Assembly (NCBI RefSeq): GCF_021191635.1
Contig: NZ_JAIWPR010000043.1
Span: forward strand, 1-57,544
DNA from: Alterluteimonas quercicellularis
Lineage (GTDB): Bacteria > Pseudomonadota > Gammaproteobacteria > Xanthomonadales > Xanthomonadaceae
DNA: 57,544 bases
Direction: 5' to 3'
Under the pieces are notes generated by a model. The model ran no database searches, had not been told where the DNA came from, and saw nothing but the letters and a program-made list of their open reading frames with translations. The translations under genes and the position numbers were made by a program. This document shows, one piece after another, positions 1 through 11,700 of the stretch. Position 1 is the first letter of the stretch. Each line of letters begins with the position of its first letter.

Positions 1-51
1 AGCGCGCTCGCGCGCGACGCTTCTATGTGTCGCGCGCGAGCGCGCTCCTAC
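1..51. repeat. GTAG-type REP palindrome, left end cut by the window edge
   Basis: The right arm (29-51) is the reverse complement of a sequence beginning GTAGGAGCGCGCTCGCGCG. The left arm (1-18) matches it but lacks its first five bases because the window starts inside the element. The loop is about 10 nt. The same arm sequence recurs at 14489-14569. Short palindromes with a conserved GTAG head are the REP class mobilised by RAYT tyrosine transposases in Xanthomonadaceae (family knowledge). It lies just downstream of the TonB-like gene and may form a 3' hairpin for that transcript. Confidence 0.75.
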
Positions 52-75
52 AGGTGCGTGGTGGGGCGCGGCGGC

Positions 76-948
76 TCAGCCGTCGACCAGGGCGCCCGCG
101 GGCAGGAACTGCCAGGTGCGGGTGACGTGGAGGATGTCGATGTCGTCGTCGGTGCGCGGCAGCGGCGGGTAGGGCTCGGCGAGGCGTGCGATGCGCAGCG
201 CGGCGTCGTCGAGCAGCGGGACGCCGCTGGAGCGGATCACGCGCGCGCCCTCCACCGAGCCGTCGCGGCGGATCGCGATGCTGATCACCAGCTCGCCGGC
301 CAGGCCGCGCCGGCGCGCCTCGTCGGGATAGTTGAGGTTGCCGACCCGCTCGACCCGGTCCACCCAGGCGCGCAGGTAGCTGGCGTAGGCGTACTCCTGG
401 GTGCTGGCGGAGACGAACTTGCGCTTGGGCCGCCGCGCGTAGGCTTCCGAGCGCAGGTGGATCTCGGCGGCCAGGCGGGCCATCTCCATGTCGCGCTCGA
501 TGCGGTCCTGGCCGCGCGGCAGCAGGCTCGGGTCGGCCTGCGGCGTGGGGTCGGGCGCGGCCGTGGCCTGCTCGCTGCGGCGGCTGGCGACGACCCGCGC
601 CTGCGGCGGCGGGTTGGCGTCGGGCGACTGCGCGCGCAGCGCTTCCGGCGCCACGCCCGGGGCCTCCTGCGGCGCCACCCCGAGCTGGGACTCGCGCGGG
701 CGCCGCGGCGCGTCGTGCTCGCCGCCGCCCTGGTTGCTCGCCTGGGCCAGGAAGTCGGCCTGCGCCTGGGTCAGCGGGCTGGTGGTCTCGGTGAGCACCA
801 CGTCCAGCGTCGGCATCACCGGCGCGGCCTCGTCCAGGGTGAAGCCGATCCCGAGCAGCAGCAGCGCGTGCAGCAGCAGCGACAGCGCCATCGTCGCGCC
901 GAGGCGTTCGCGCTCGCCGAAGCGGGGCGGGGCGAGCGCGAGGCTCAT
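76..948 (-). CDS. TonB family energy transducer-like protein
   Basis: This 290-residue protein has one N-terminal membrane segment (about residues 18-37, ALSLLLHALLLLGIGF), a long Pro/Ala/Gln-rich periplasmic spacer (about 50-190) and a C-terminal TonB fold (about 205-285). The C-terminal domain shows YPDEARRRGLAGELVISI and the RDGSVEGARVIRSSG segment typical of TonB-C domains. TonB proteins couple inner-membrane proton motive force to outer-membrane receptors; no ExbB/ExbD lies nearby, so its energy partner must be elsewhere. It follows gshB by 73 bp on the same strand and is probably co-transcribed with it. The exact receptor or role cannot be read from the sequence; it may be a TolA/TonB-like accessory copy. 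Confidence 0.85.
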   Translation of the reverse strand: MSLALAPPRFGERERLGATMALSLLLHALLLLGIGFTLDEAAPVMPTLDVVLTETTSPLTQAQADFLAQASNQGGGEHDAPRRPRESQLGVAPQEAPGVAPEALRAQSPDANPPPQARVVASRRSEQATAAPDPTPQADPSLLPRGQDRIERDMEMARLAAEIHLRSEAYARRPKRKFVSASTQEYAYASYLRAWVDRVERVGNLNYPDEARRRGLAGELVISIAIRRDGSVEGARVIRSSGVPLLDDAALRIARLAEPYPPLPRTDDDIDILHVTRTWQFLPAGALVDG

Positions 949-1021
949 CGCCGCGCCCGGCGCGGGCCGGCCGCGCGGCCGGGGGCGCCGGACCCGGTGG
1001 CCTGGTCGCCGCGCACCGCGG

Positions 1022-1981
<960 letters not shown>

Positions 1982-2088
1982 GGCGGGAGGCGGCGGCAGC
2001 GACCGCGCGATGTTAGCAGGGCGCCCGCGGCCGCCGCGCGGGGCCGGCGCGTTTCGTGCGCGCGGCCGGGAGAACGGGGCCGGCGCGC

Positions 2089-2119
2089 TTGACACTGCGG
2101 CCGCCAACCGGAGTATAAA
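2089..2119 (+). promoter_or_regulatory. candidate sigma70 promoter of the pil-chp operon
   Basis: TTGACA (2089-2094) is followed by TATAAA (2114-2119) with a 19-bp spacer, or 18 bp if GTATAA is used. This is a strong consensus match in otherwise extremely GC-rich DNA. It lies about 60 bp upstream of the pilG start codon on the coding strand. The spacing is longer than the ideal 17 bp, so activity is inferred. Confidence 0.55.
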
Positions 2120-2180
2120 GCCGGTTCGCGCGGTGCCGCCGGCTCGGCTTATCGCATCGCGCCCAGGGGATCGACCAGTC

Positions 2181-2582
2181 ATGACGCAGGACGAAAAACG
2201 CGCGGGCAGCCTCGATGGCCTGCGGGTGATGGTGATCGACGATTCGAAGACCATCCGCCGGACCGCCGAGACCCTGCTCAAGCGCGAGGGCGCCGAGGTG
2301 GTGACCGCCGTCGACGGGTTCGAGGCGCTGGCCAAGATCGCCGACCAGAAGCCGCAGATCATCTTCGTCGACATCATGATGCCGCGCCTGGACGGCTACC
2401 AGACCTGCGCGCTGATCAAGAACAACCAGGTGTTCCGGCACACGCCGGTCATCATGCTCTCGTCCAAGGACGGGCTGTTCGACAAGGCGCGCGGCCGCAT
2501 CGTCGGTTCCGAGCGCTACGTCACCAAGCCGTTCACGCGCGAGGAGCTCCTCGACGCGATCCGCCAGCACGTCAACGCCTGA
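2181..2582 (+). CDS. pilG: type IV pilus response regulator PilG
   Basis: This 133-residue single-domain CheY-like receiver belongs to the Pil-Chp chemosensory pathway that controls type IV pilus extension and twitching. Receiver features: the acidic pair at about D20-D21 (MVIDDSKTIRR), phospho-acceptor D64 (IIFVDIMMPRLDG), and the conserved Lys in YVTKPF. The chosen ATG begins MTQDEKRAG, giving the family length; the open frame extends upstream but crosses the probable promoter. It is the first gene of the operon pilG-pilH-pilI-pilJ-chpA-chpB-chpC, with 18 bp before pilH. By analogy with Pseudomonas, PilG promotes extension through the PilB arm. Confidence 0.95.
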   Translation: MTQDEKRAGSLDGLRVMVIDDSKTIRRTAETLLKREGAEVVTAVDGFEALAKIADQKPQIIFVDIMMPRLDGYQTCALIKNNQVFRHTPVIMLSSKDGLFDKARGRIVGSERYVTKPFTREELLDAIRQHVNA

Positions 2583-2600
2583 CCGGGGGGCAGGCAGCCT

Positions 2601-2972
2601 ATGGCACGCATCCTGTTGATCGAGGATTCGCCGACCGACATCGCGGTCCTCACCCAGCTGCTCGAGCGCCACGGCCACCAGGTGCTGGCCGCGTCCAGCG
2701 CCGAGGAAGGGCTGGAGACGGCGCGCCGCGAGCGCCCGGACGTGGTGCTGATGGACGTGGTGCTGCCGGGCATGAACGGCTTCCAGGCCACCCGCGCGCT
2801 GTCGCGCGACCCGGACACCGGCGCGATCCCGGTGCTGATCGTGAGCACCAAGGGTATGGAGACCGACAAGGCCTGGGGGCTGCGGCAGGGCGCCAAGGGC
2901 TACATCGTCAAGCCGCCGGAGGAGCGCGAGCTGATCGCCCGCATCGACGAGCTGCTCGGCGCCGGCGCATGA
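2601..2972 (+). CDS. pilH: type IV pilus response regulator PilH
   Basis: This 123-residue CheY-like receiver is the second output or phosphate-sink regulator of the Pil-Chp system. Visible features: MARILLIEDSPTDI at the N terminus with the acidic pocket, phospho-acceptor D52 (VVLMDVVLPGMNG), ST in the switch region (IVSTKGMETD), and the Lys of YIVKPP. The whole protein is one receiver domain, so it must act by protein contact. Its stop overlaps the pilI start as ATGA at 2969-2972, indicating translational coupling. Confidence 0.95.
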   Translation: MARILLIEDSPTDIAVLTQLLERHGHQVLAASSAEEGLETARRERPDVVLMDVVLPGMNGFQATRALSRDPDTGAIPVLIVSTKGMETDKAWGLRQGAKGYIVKPPEERELIARIDELLGAGA

Positions 2973-3523
2973 GCGAGGCGGCGCGCCAGGGAGCCGGCGA
3001 CGCGTTCGCCCTGCTGCTCGACTACGAGCGGCGCAGCCTCGCGCACGCGCCGGGCCTGCCCGAGCAGCTCGAGGCGCCGGGCCTGTGGCGCGGCGTGGGC
3101 TACCGCATCGGCGCGCGCCGGCTGGCCTCGGAGTTCGACGCCGTGGTCGAGATCCTGCCGCTGCCGCAGATCACCCCGGTGCCCGGCGCGCAGGCCTGGA
3201 TGCTGGGGGTGGCCAACGTGCGCGGCAACCTGCTGCCGATCGTCGACCTCAAGCAGTTCCTGGAAGGCGAGCGCACGGTGCTGCACGAGGGCCAGCGCAT
3301 GCTGGTGGTGCGGCAGCCCGGCGGCGACGTCGCCGTGACCATCGACGAGCTGTTCGGGCAGCGCAGCTTCCACGAGGCGAACGAGGTGCCGGCGCAGGCG
3401 CTGGCGCAGGGCCGCTACGCGCACTTCGTGGAGCGCGCGTTCCGCCTGGGCGAACACGAATGGGGCATCTTCAGCCTCGACCGGCTGGCGCGCACGCCGG
3501 AGTTCAGACAAGCCGCGGCCTGA
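2969..3523 (+). CDS. pilI: CheW-like coupling protein PilI
   Basis: This 184-residue protein consists of a CheW domain (about residues 45-180) after a short N-terminal helix. CheW-type motifs include [20 protein letters not shown] followed by LLPIVDL. It should link the PilJ receptor to the ChpA kinase in polar arrays at the inner membrane. The start overlaps the pilH stop by 4 bp and a 31-bp gap precedes pilJ. The second adaptor of this system is ChpC at the distal end of the operon. Confidence 0.93.
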   Translation: MSEAARQGAGDAFALLLDYERRSLAHAPGLPEQLEAPGLWRGVGYRIGARRLASEFDAVVEILPLPQITPVPGAQAWMLGVANVRGNLLPIVDLKQFLEGERTVLHEGQRMLVVRQPGGDVAVTIDELFGQRSFHEANEVPAQALAQGRYAHFVERAFRLGEHEWGIFSLDRLARTPEFRQAAA

Positions 3524-3554
3524 GCGCCGCCACGCAACGACCAGGGGTCAATCC

Positions 3555-5576
3555 ATGAGTACTGCAATGGACAACGTCGCCGGCAAGGGCCGCAGGTTCG
3601 GCACCAATTTCTGGCTCGCGTTGCTCGCCGTGGCGCTGCTGATCGTGGTCGCCAACACCGGCTTCGCGATCTGGAAGGCCTCGCGCCTGGGCGGCGCCAG
3701 CACCGCGGCCTCGAGCCTGCAGGTGAACTCGCAGCGGCTGGCGATCCAGGGCCGCGAGGCGGTGGCCGGCGACGCCGAGGCCTACGCCGCGTTCAAGGCC
3801 ACCAAGGCGCGGATCGACCAGGACATCGCCCGCCTCAACGCCGACTTCGGCGACACCACCGGCGTGTCCGGCCCGATCGCCACGGTCAGCCAGACCTGGG
3901 CGCCGCTCGCCGCGCAGGCCGAGCAGGTGGTGGCCGGCGAGCAGGCGGTGCTGGCCTTCGCCGGCAACGCCGGCAGCTTCAGCGGCCAGGTGCCGCAGCT
4001 GCAGGCGCAGCTCGACGAACTGGTGCGGGCGATGTCCACCAGCGGCTCGCCGGCCTCGCAGATCTACATCGCGCTGCGCCAGGTGGTGCTGGCCTCGACC
4101 ATGGCCCGCCGCGTGGCCGAGATCCAGGCCGGCGGCGCGGGCGCGCAGGTGGCCGGCGAGGCGCTGGCGCGCGACGCGGGCGTGTTCGAGCAGGTGCTGG
4201 AAGGCCTGCGCGCCGGCGACGAGGCGATGAACGTGCAGGCCCTGTCCAACGCCGGCGCGCTGGCCGCGCTGGGCCAGTCGGCCGAGCTGTGGACGCGGAT
4301 GAAGCAGGACCTGGACGCGATCCTGGCCGCCGCGCCCGGCGTGTTCGGCGCGCAGTCGGCCGCGGGCGCGCTGACCGCCGGCTCCGACCGCCTGCTGTCC
4401 GACAGCGAGGCGCTGTTCCAGGCCTTCACCGCGTTCGGCTCGCTGGCCGACCGCAGCTTCCTCGGCAACATCTGGATCAGCATCGGCTTCGGCCTGCTGA
4501 CCATCTTCGCCATCGTCGGCCTGCTCTACGAGCTCAACCGCGCCCAGCGCGAGCGCTACGCCAACTCGCTGGAGCTCAACAACCGCAACCAGGAGGCGAT
4601 CATGCGCCTGCTGGACGAGATGGGCTCGCTGGCCGAAGGCGACCTGACGGTGAAGGCGACGGTGACCGAGGACATGACCGGCGCGATCGCCGACTCGATC
4701 AACTTCGCCGTCGAGCAGCTGCGCAACCTGGTGCAGACGATCAACGACACCTCGGTGCAGGTCTCCTCCAGCGCGCAGGAGACCCAGGCCACCGCGATGC
4801 ACCTGGCCGAGGCCGCCGAGCACCAGGCGCGCGAGATCACCTCGGCCTCGAGCCGCATCAACGAGATCGCGGCCAGCATCGACCAGGTCTCGAAGAACTC
4901 CGCCGAGTCGGCCGACGTGGCGCAGCGCTCGGTGCGGATCGCGACCAAGGGCGCGGGCGTGGTGCGGCAGACGATCCAGGGCATGGACTCGATCCGCGAC
5001 CAGATCCAGGAGACCTCCAAGCGCATCAAGCGGCTGGGCGAGAGCTCGCAGGAGATCGGCTCGATCGTTGAACTGATCAACGACATCTCCGAGCAGACCA
5101 ACATCCTGGCGCTGAACGCCGCGATCCAGGCGGCGTCCGCCGGCGAGGCGGGGCGCGGCTTCGCGGTGGTGGCCGACGAGGTGCAGCGGCTGGCCGAGCG
5201 CGCCTCCAACGCCACCAAGCGCATCGAGACGCTGGTGCAGACGATCCAGTCCGACACCAACGAGGCGGTCAGCTCGATGGAGCAGACCACCTCGGAAGTG
5301 GTGGCCGGCGCGCGCCTGGCCGAGGACGCCGGCACCGCGCTGGGCGAGATCGAGAGCGTGTCGACCAGCCTGGCCGACCTCATCCAGGGCATCTCCAGCG
5401 CGGCGCAGCAGCAGTCCGCGGCGGCGTCGAACATCACCCAGACCATGGGCACGATCCAGTCGATCACCGCGCAGACCTCGCAGGGCGCGAACCAGACCGC
5501 CGAGTCGATCGGCAACCTGGCGCAGCTGGCGGCGGACCTGCGCCGCTCGGTCGCCGACTTCAAGCTGCCGGCTTGA
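3555..5576 (+). CDS. pilJ: type IV pilus methyl-accepting chemotaxis protein PilJ
   Basis: This 673-residue transducer has two membrane segments (about residues 20-42 and 300-325) around a periplasmic PilJ-type sensor region. A HAMP-like linker ([20 protein letters not shown]) follows, then a long cytoplasmic methyl-accepting coiled coil. The signalling tip includes [20 protein letters not shown] and [18 protein letters not shown]. It senses pilus or surface signals and controls ChpA via PilI/ChpC. The C terminus ends SVADFKLPA, with no CheR-docking pentapeptide. That fits the absence of a pilK (CheR) gene between pilJ and chpA, where Pseudomonas has one. Confidence 0.95.
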   Translation: MSTAMDNVAGKGRRFGTNFWLALLAVALLIVVANTGFAIWKASRLGGASTAASSLQVNSQRLAIQGREAVAGDAEAYAAFKATKARIDQDIARLNADFGDTTGVSGPIATVSQTWAPLAAQAEQVVAGEQAVLAFAGNAGSFSGQVPQLQAQLDELVRAMSTSGSPASQIYIALRQVVLASTMARRVAEIQAGGAGAQVAGEALARDAGVFEQVLEGLRAGDEAMNVQALSNAGALAALGQSAELWTRMKQDLDAILAAAPGVFGAQSAAGALTAGSDRLLSDSEALFQAFTAFGSLADRSFLGNIWISIGFGLLTIFAIVGLLYELNRAQRERYANSLELNNRNQEAIMRLLDEMGSLAEGDLTVKATVTEDMTGAIADSINFAVEQLRNLVQTINDTSVQVSSSAQETQATAMHLAEAAEHQAREITSASSRINEIAASIDQVSKNSAESADVAQRSVRIATKGAGVVRQTIQGMDSIRDQIQETSKRIKRLGESSQEIGSIVELINDISEQTNILALNAAIQAASAGEAGRGFAVVADEVQRLAERASNATKRIETLVQTIQSDTNEAVSSMEQTTSEVVAGARLAEDAGTALGEIESVSTSLADLIQGISSAAQQQSAAASNITQTMGTIQSITAQTSQGANQTAESIGNLAQLAADLRRSVADFKLPA

Positions 5577-5677
5577 GGCGAGGGGGCGGGGACCCGGGGT
5601 GCGGAGGATCGCAGGCGAGATGAGGATCGTGGCTAGAACGACGACAGCGGCATCCCCCGGGCGTGCGCGCGTCCGCG

Positions 5678-5699
5678 CGCGCCGCGCCCTCGCGGCGCG
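5678..5699 (+). other. GC hairpin in the pilJ-chpA spacer
   Basis: CGCGCCGCG (5678-5686) and CGCGGCGCG (5691-5699) form a perfect 9-bp stem with a 4-nt loop, 48 bp upstream of the chpA start. The 171-bp gap between pilJ and chpA is the largest inside the operon. The stem has no following T tract, so it is not a standard terminator. It could act as an mRNA processing or attenuation element that lowers kinase output relative to the receptor; that role is inference. Confidence 0.4.
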
Positions 5700-5747
5700 T
5701 CCCCGGCCCCCGGCGCCTGGGCCCCTGCGTTGCTTCGGAGCGCCGCG

Positions 5748-8700
5748 ATGACCACCGCGCTGCGCGAGGCGATCGACCATTCCGCGCTGGGCTGGATCAA
5801 ACCCGAGCTCGACGAGACCCTGCGCCAGGCGCGGCTGGAGATCGAGTCCTTCGTCGACGATCCGTCCGACACCAGCCACATGCGCTTCTGCGCCGGCTAC
5901 CTGCACCAGGTGCAGGGCACGCTGCGGATGGTGGAGCTGTACGCGCCGGCCATGGTGGCCGAGGAGATGGAGCAGCTCGCCGAGGCGCTGGTCCGCGAGG
6001 AGACCGCCGACCGCGACACCGCCTGCGCGACGCTGATGCGCGCGGTGGTGCTGCTGCCCGACTACCTGGAGCGCCTGCAGGGCGGCCACAAGGACATTCC
6101 CATCGTCCTGCTGCCGCTGTTGAACGAGCTGCGCGCCGCGCGCGGCCTGTCCGGCCTCAACGAGAGCGTGCTGTTCGCGCCCGACCTGCAGGCGCCGCTG
6201 CCGGTGGACCTGCCGGCCGCCGCCGCGGTGCCGGAGGCCGAGCGCAAGGGCGCCGCCGGCGCCCAGGCGGCCGACGTCGCCGCGCACCTGGGCGCCTGGC
6301 CCGAGGACGGCGCGCCGCGCGATGCCGGCGCCTTCGCGCGGGCGCTCGAATCGCTGCTGCCGCTGACCGCCGAGGCGCCGGTGCGGCGCATGCTGTGGGT
6401 CGCCGCGCGCGTGCTGGACGCGCTGCAGGCCGGCGCCATCGAGGCCACCCCGGTGCTGCGGCACGGCTTCGTCGGCGTGGTCCGCGAGATCCGCCGCCAG
6501 TTCCACGACGACGGCTTCGGCACGCCCAGCGCCGAGACCGCGCTGGAGCCGACGCGGCAGCTGCTGTACGCCGTCTCCGCCGCCGGCGAGCATCCCGCCC
6601 TGCGCGAGCTGCGCGACGCCTTCGGGCTGGACGCGCAGCGCGCCAGCGAGGCCGAGATCGACCACGCCCGCGGCAGCCTGAGCGGCCGCAACCGCGCGCT
6701 GCTCGACACCGTCGCGGGCGCGGTCAAGGAGGACCTGCTGCGGATCAAGGACGCGCTGGACCTGCACCTGCGCACCGGCGCCGGCGACGCCGCGCTGCTC
6801 GCGCCGCAGGTCGGCGCGCTGGCGCAGGTGGCCGACACCCTGGGCATGCTCGGGCTGGGCGTGGCGCGCGGCGTGGTGCAGCAGCAGCGCGAGGCGATGG
6901 CCGCCATCGTCGCCGGCGAGCGGCCCGCGGACGAGGACGCGCTGCTCGACATCGCGGGCTCCCTGCTCTACGTGGACGCCTCGCTGGACGACCAGGTCGC
7001 GCGGCTGGGCGGCGCCGACGGCGCCGGCGACGAGGACCCGCTGGCCGGCGAATCGCGCAAGGCGCTCGAGGTGATCGTGCGCGAGGCGATCGCCAACTTC
7101 GCCGATGCGCGCCAGGCCTTCGTCGCCTTCGTCGAGACCGGCTGGGAGCACGACGAACTGGCGGAGGTGCCGCGCCTGCTGCAGGAAGTGGCCGGCGCGC
7201 TGCGCATGCTGGAGCTCGACGAGCCGGTCGAGTACCTGGCCGGCATCCGCCGCTACATCGAGACCGAGCTGCTGGCGCGCCGCCGCGTGCCGAGCGGGCG
7301 CCAGCTCGACACCTTCGCCGATGCGCTGGCGAGCCTGGAATACGCGCTGGAGGCCCTGCGCGAGCGGCGCGCGAACTTCGACGAGATCCTGGCGATCGCG
7401 CGCAACAGCCTGGAAGCCCTGGGCTACTGGCCGGTGCCGGAGGCCGATGCTGAGGCGCCGGCGCCCGCCGTGTCCTCCCCGCTCGACGAGGAGACCCTGG
7501 AGGCCGCCGCCTCGGTCATCGACCGCGGACTGTCCCGGCCCGGGCCGTCGCGCGTGCCGGAGCCGCCGGCCCCCACGCCGCCGCCGGCCGCGCCCGTCGC
7601 ACCCGCGGTCCCGCCGACGCCCGTGCCGGTCTCGGCCGGCGCCAGCGGCTTCGAGGCCGCCGGCGACGACATCGACGACGAGATCCGCGAAGTCTTCCTC
7701 GAGGAGTTCGCCGAGGAGATCGACAACCTCGGCCGCCTGCTGCCGCCGTGGCGCGAGCGCCCGGACGAGCTGGAGCGGCTGCGGCCGATCCGCCGCGTGT
7801 TCCACACCCTCAAGGGCAGCGGCCGCCTGGTCGGCGCCCGGGCGCTCGGCGAGTTCAGCTGGAAGATCGAGAGCCTGCTCAACCGCGTGCTCGAAGGCAG
7901 CCGCGCGCCGAGCCCGGCCGTCGTCGCGACGGTCGAGCGCGCCTTCGCGGTGCTGCCCGCGCTGCGCGACGCGCTGCGCGGCGAGGCGGCCGCGCTTCCC
8001 GCGCTCGCCGGCCTGCAGGCCGATGCCGAGCGCATCGCCGCCGGCGACGAAGCGATGCCGGCCGATGCACCCGCCGTGGCGGACGCGTCGTCGCCGCGCG
8101 CGGACGCCGCGCCGCCGCCGCAGCCGCAGGACGCGCTGGCGGAGGCGGACGACGCCGATGCGCCGGTCGCCGAGCCGGCCGCCGACGCCGCGCCGCCCGC
8201 ACCGGCCGTCGACGAAGCGCCTGCCGAGCGCGTGCCTGCCGCGGTGGACGCCCTGTTGCTGGAGATCCTCGACGCCGAGGTGACCGGCCACCTGGCCACG
8301 CTCGACGCCTGGACCGCGCGCGCCGCGCACGCGCCCACCGGCGCCGACAACGCGCTGCTGCGCGCCGTGCACACCATGAACGGCGCTTTCGCCATGGCCG
8401 AGGTGCCGGTGGTGAACGCCGCGCTCGGTCCCGCGGAAGCCTACGTGCGCCGGTTGCTGGCAGCCGAGGCCGCGGCGAGCGGCGAGGGTGTCCAGGCCGT
8501 CGCCGCGCTGGCCGCCCTGGTCCGCGCGACCCTGGCCGGTCTGCACGACGCGCGCAGCTACGTGCCGCGCTGCGACGCCCTGGCCGCGCGCCTGGCCGTC
8601 CTGCGCGACAGCCTGCCGGAACCGGCGCAGGCCGAGCCCGCGTTCGACGACACCGGCTTCGGCGACTTGCCGATGCCCGCGGGGATCGAGCCGCTGGACG

Positions 8701-11700
8701 GCGAGCTGAGCGCGCTCGACCTGTCCGCCTACGGCGACCTCGCCGACGCACCGGATGCCGAGGCCGAAGCCGAGGCGGCGCTGCGCGAGCTCGAAGCGGA
8801 CCTGCTGGATGCCGAGCGACGCGACGCGGAGCGCTTCGAGACCCGGCGGCTCGCCGCGGAACGGGCGGAGGCCGAGCGCCTTGCGGCGGAGCGCGCCGAG
8901 GCCGAGCGCCTGGCAGCGGAGCGTCTTGCCACGGAGCAAGCGGAAGCCGAGCGCCTTACGGCGGAGCGTGCTGAGGCCGAGCGCCTGGAGGCGGAACACC
9001 TGGCCGCCGAACAGGCGGAAGCCGAACGTCTCGCGGCGGAACGTGCCGAAGCCGAGCGCCTGGAGTTGGAGCGCCTGGCCGCAGAGCAGGCCAAGGCCGA
9101 GCTTCTGGAGGCGGAGCGTGCCGAGGCCGAACGTCTCGCGGCGGAACGTACCGAAGCCGAACGTCTGGAAGCCGAACGCCTGGAGGCCGAGCGCGTCGAA
9201 GCCGAGCGCCTGGAACTGGAGCGCCTGGCTGCGGAGCAGGCGGACGCAGAGCGTCTGGCAGCGGATCGTGCCGAGGCTGAGCGTCTGGCCGTCGAACAGG
9301 CGGATGCCGAACGTCTCGCGGTGGAACGCGCCGAAGCCGAGCGCCTGGAACTGGAGCGCCTGGCCGCGGAGCAGGCGGAGGCCGAGCGCCAGGAGGCGGA
9401 GCGTTTGGCGGCCGAACAGGCAGAGGCCGAACGTCTCGCGGCGGAACGTGCCGAAGCCGAGCGCCTGGCGAAGGAGGCGCAGGCCGACCGCGAGCTTACC
9501 GACTACGTCGAGACCGAGCTGCTGGAGGCCGAACGCCTGGCGTCCGAGCGTTTCGAGGCAGAGCGGCTGGAACTCGGCCGGGCGGAGGACGCCCGGCGAG
9601 CGGCCGCACGTGCGGCGGAGCAGGCCGAGACCGAACGCCTCGCCGAAGCAGTGCACGCCGAACCCGAGAGCGATCCCGCGGAGTCGGCGCAGGCGGAGAC
9701 CGAGCGTCTGGAAGCGGCGGACACCGGCATCGAGACCGTCGAGGCGGAGCATCCGCACGACGAGCGCACCACGGAAGACGCGGAGCCGGTGCCGCCCGCC
9801 CATGCGGACGCGCCGGAAGTCCCGGACCCTTCGGCAATGCCGGAAGTGCCGGAAGTGCCGGAAGTCCCGGAAGTGCCGGAAGTCCCGGAAGCTCCTGCGC
9901 CGCCCGAAGCCGTGGACGCGGACGCCGTCGTCGACGCGCCCGAGCCCGCCGCGGCCGCACGCGGGGCCGCGGAAGACCCGGACCCCGAGCAGCCGCTGGA
10001 CATGGAGGCGCTCGACGCGGAGCTGCTCGACATCTTCGTCGAGGAGAGCGTGGACCTGCTCGACCACGCCGACCGCCTGCTCGCCCAGCTGCGCGACGCG
10101 CCGGGCGAGCGCGAGCCGCTGATCGGCCTGCAGCGCGACCTGCACACCATCAAGGGCGGCGCGCGGATGGCCGGCATCATGGCCATCGGCGAGCTGGGCC
10201 ACGCGATGGAGACCCTGCTGGAAGCGGTGGTGGAGCTGCGCTGCGAGCTGGGCGACGACGGCATCCCGCTGCTGGAGCGCGGTTTCGACCGGTTGCACAC
10301 CATGGTCACCCGCGTCGGCGACCGGCGCGCGGTGTCGGTGCCCGAGCGCCTGGTCGCCGCATTCGACGCGCGCGCCCGCGGCGAAGCGATGGCGCAGACG
10401 GCCGACCCCGGCACGCCGGCGGCCGCAGCGGCGCCGCGCGTGCAGCTGGCGCCGCTGTCGGCGCCGATCGGCGAAGGCCACGGCTTCGACGACGACCCGC
10501 AGGTGCCCGCGCCGCAGGAGCAGGTGCGCATCCGCGCCGACCTGCTCGACCGCCTGGTCAACTACGCCGGCGAGGTCGCCATCTACCGCGCCCGCCTGGA
10601 GCAGCAGCTTGGCGCGTTCCGCGGCGCGATGGGCGAGATGGAGCAGACCAACGCGCGTCTGCGCGACCAGCTGCGCCGCCTCGACATCGAGACCGAGGCG
10701 CAGATCATCGCCCGCTACCAGCGCGAGGGCGACACCGCCGACGCCGCCTTCGACCCGCTGGAGCTGGACCGCTTCTCGACCCTGCAGCAGCTCTCGCGCG
10801 CGCTGGCCGAATCGGCCAACGACCTCGCCAGCCTGCAGGGCACGCTCGACGACCTGACCCGGCAGTACGAGACCCTGCTGCTGCAGCAGTCGCGGGTGAG
10901 CTCGGAACTGCAGGAAGGCCTCATGCGCACGCGCATGGTGCCCTTCGACACCCTGGTGCCGCGGCTGCGGCGGGTGGTGCGGCAGGCCGCGGCGGAGACC
11001 GGCAAGCAGGTCGCGCTGAAGCTGGACGGCGCCCACGGCGAGCTCGACCGCAACGTGCTCGCGCGCATCACCGCGCCGCTGGAGCACATGCTCCGCAACG
11101 CGGTGGCGCACGGCCTGGAGACGCCGGAGCAGCGGCGCCGCGCGAACAAGCCCGAGGAGGGCACGGTGCGCGTGGCGGTGCGCCGCGAGGGCTCCGAAGT
11201 GGTGCTGGAGGTGGGCGACGACGGCCGCGGCCTGGACCGCGCCGCGATCCGCCGGCGCGGCGAGGCGCGCGGGCTGCTCCGGCCCGGCGCCAAGCTGGCC
11301 GACAGCGCGCTGGACGCGCTGATCTTCGAGCCCGGCTTCTCCACCGCCGACGAGGTCAGCCGCCTGGCCGGGCGCGGCGTGGGCATGGACGTGGTGGTGA
11401 GCGAGGTGCGCCAGCTCGGCGGCAGCCTCGACATCGCGACCCGCGCCGATGCCGGCACCACCTTCACCCTGCGCCTGCCGCAGACCCTCGCGGTCACCCA
11501 GGCGGTGTTCGTGCGCATCGGCGAGACCAGCTTCGCCGTGCCGATCGCCTCGGTGCGCGGCGTCGGCCGCATCGCCCGCGAGGACCTGGCCGCGGCGGGC
11601 GCCGTCTACCGCTACGGCGGCGAGGACTACGCGCTGCACGACCTCGGGCAGCTGGTCGGCCAGCCGCCGGCGCGCGCCGACGGCCAGTTGCAGGTGCCGC

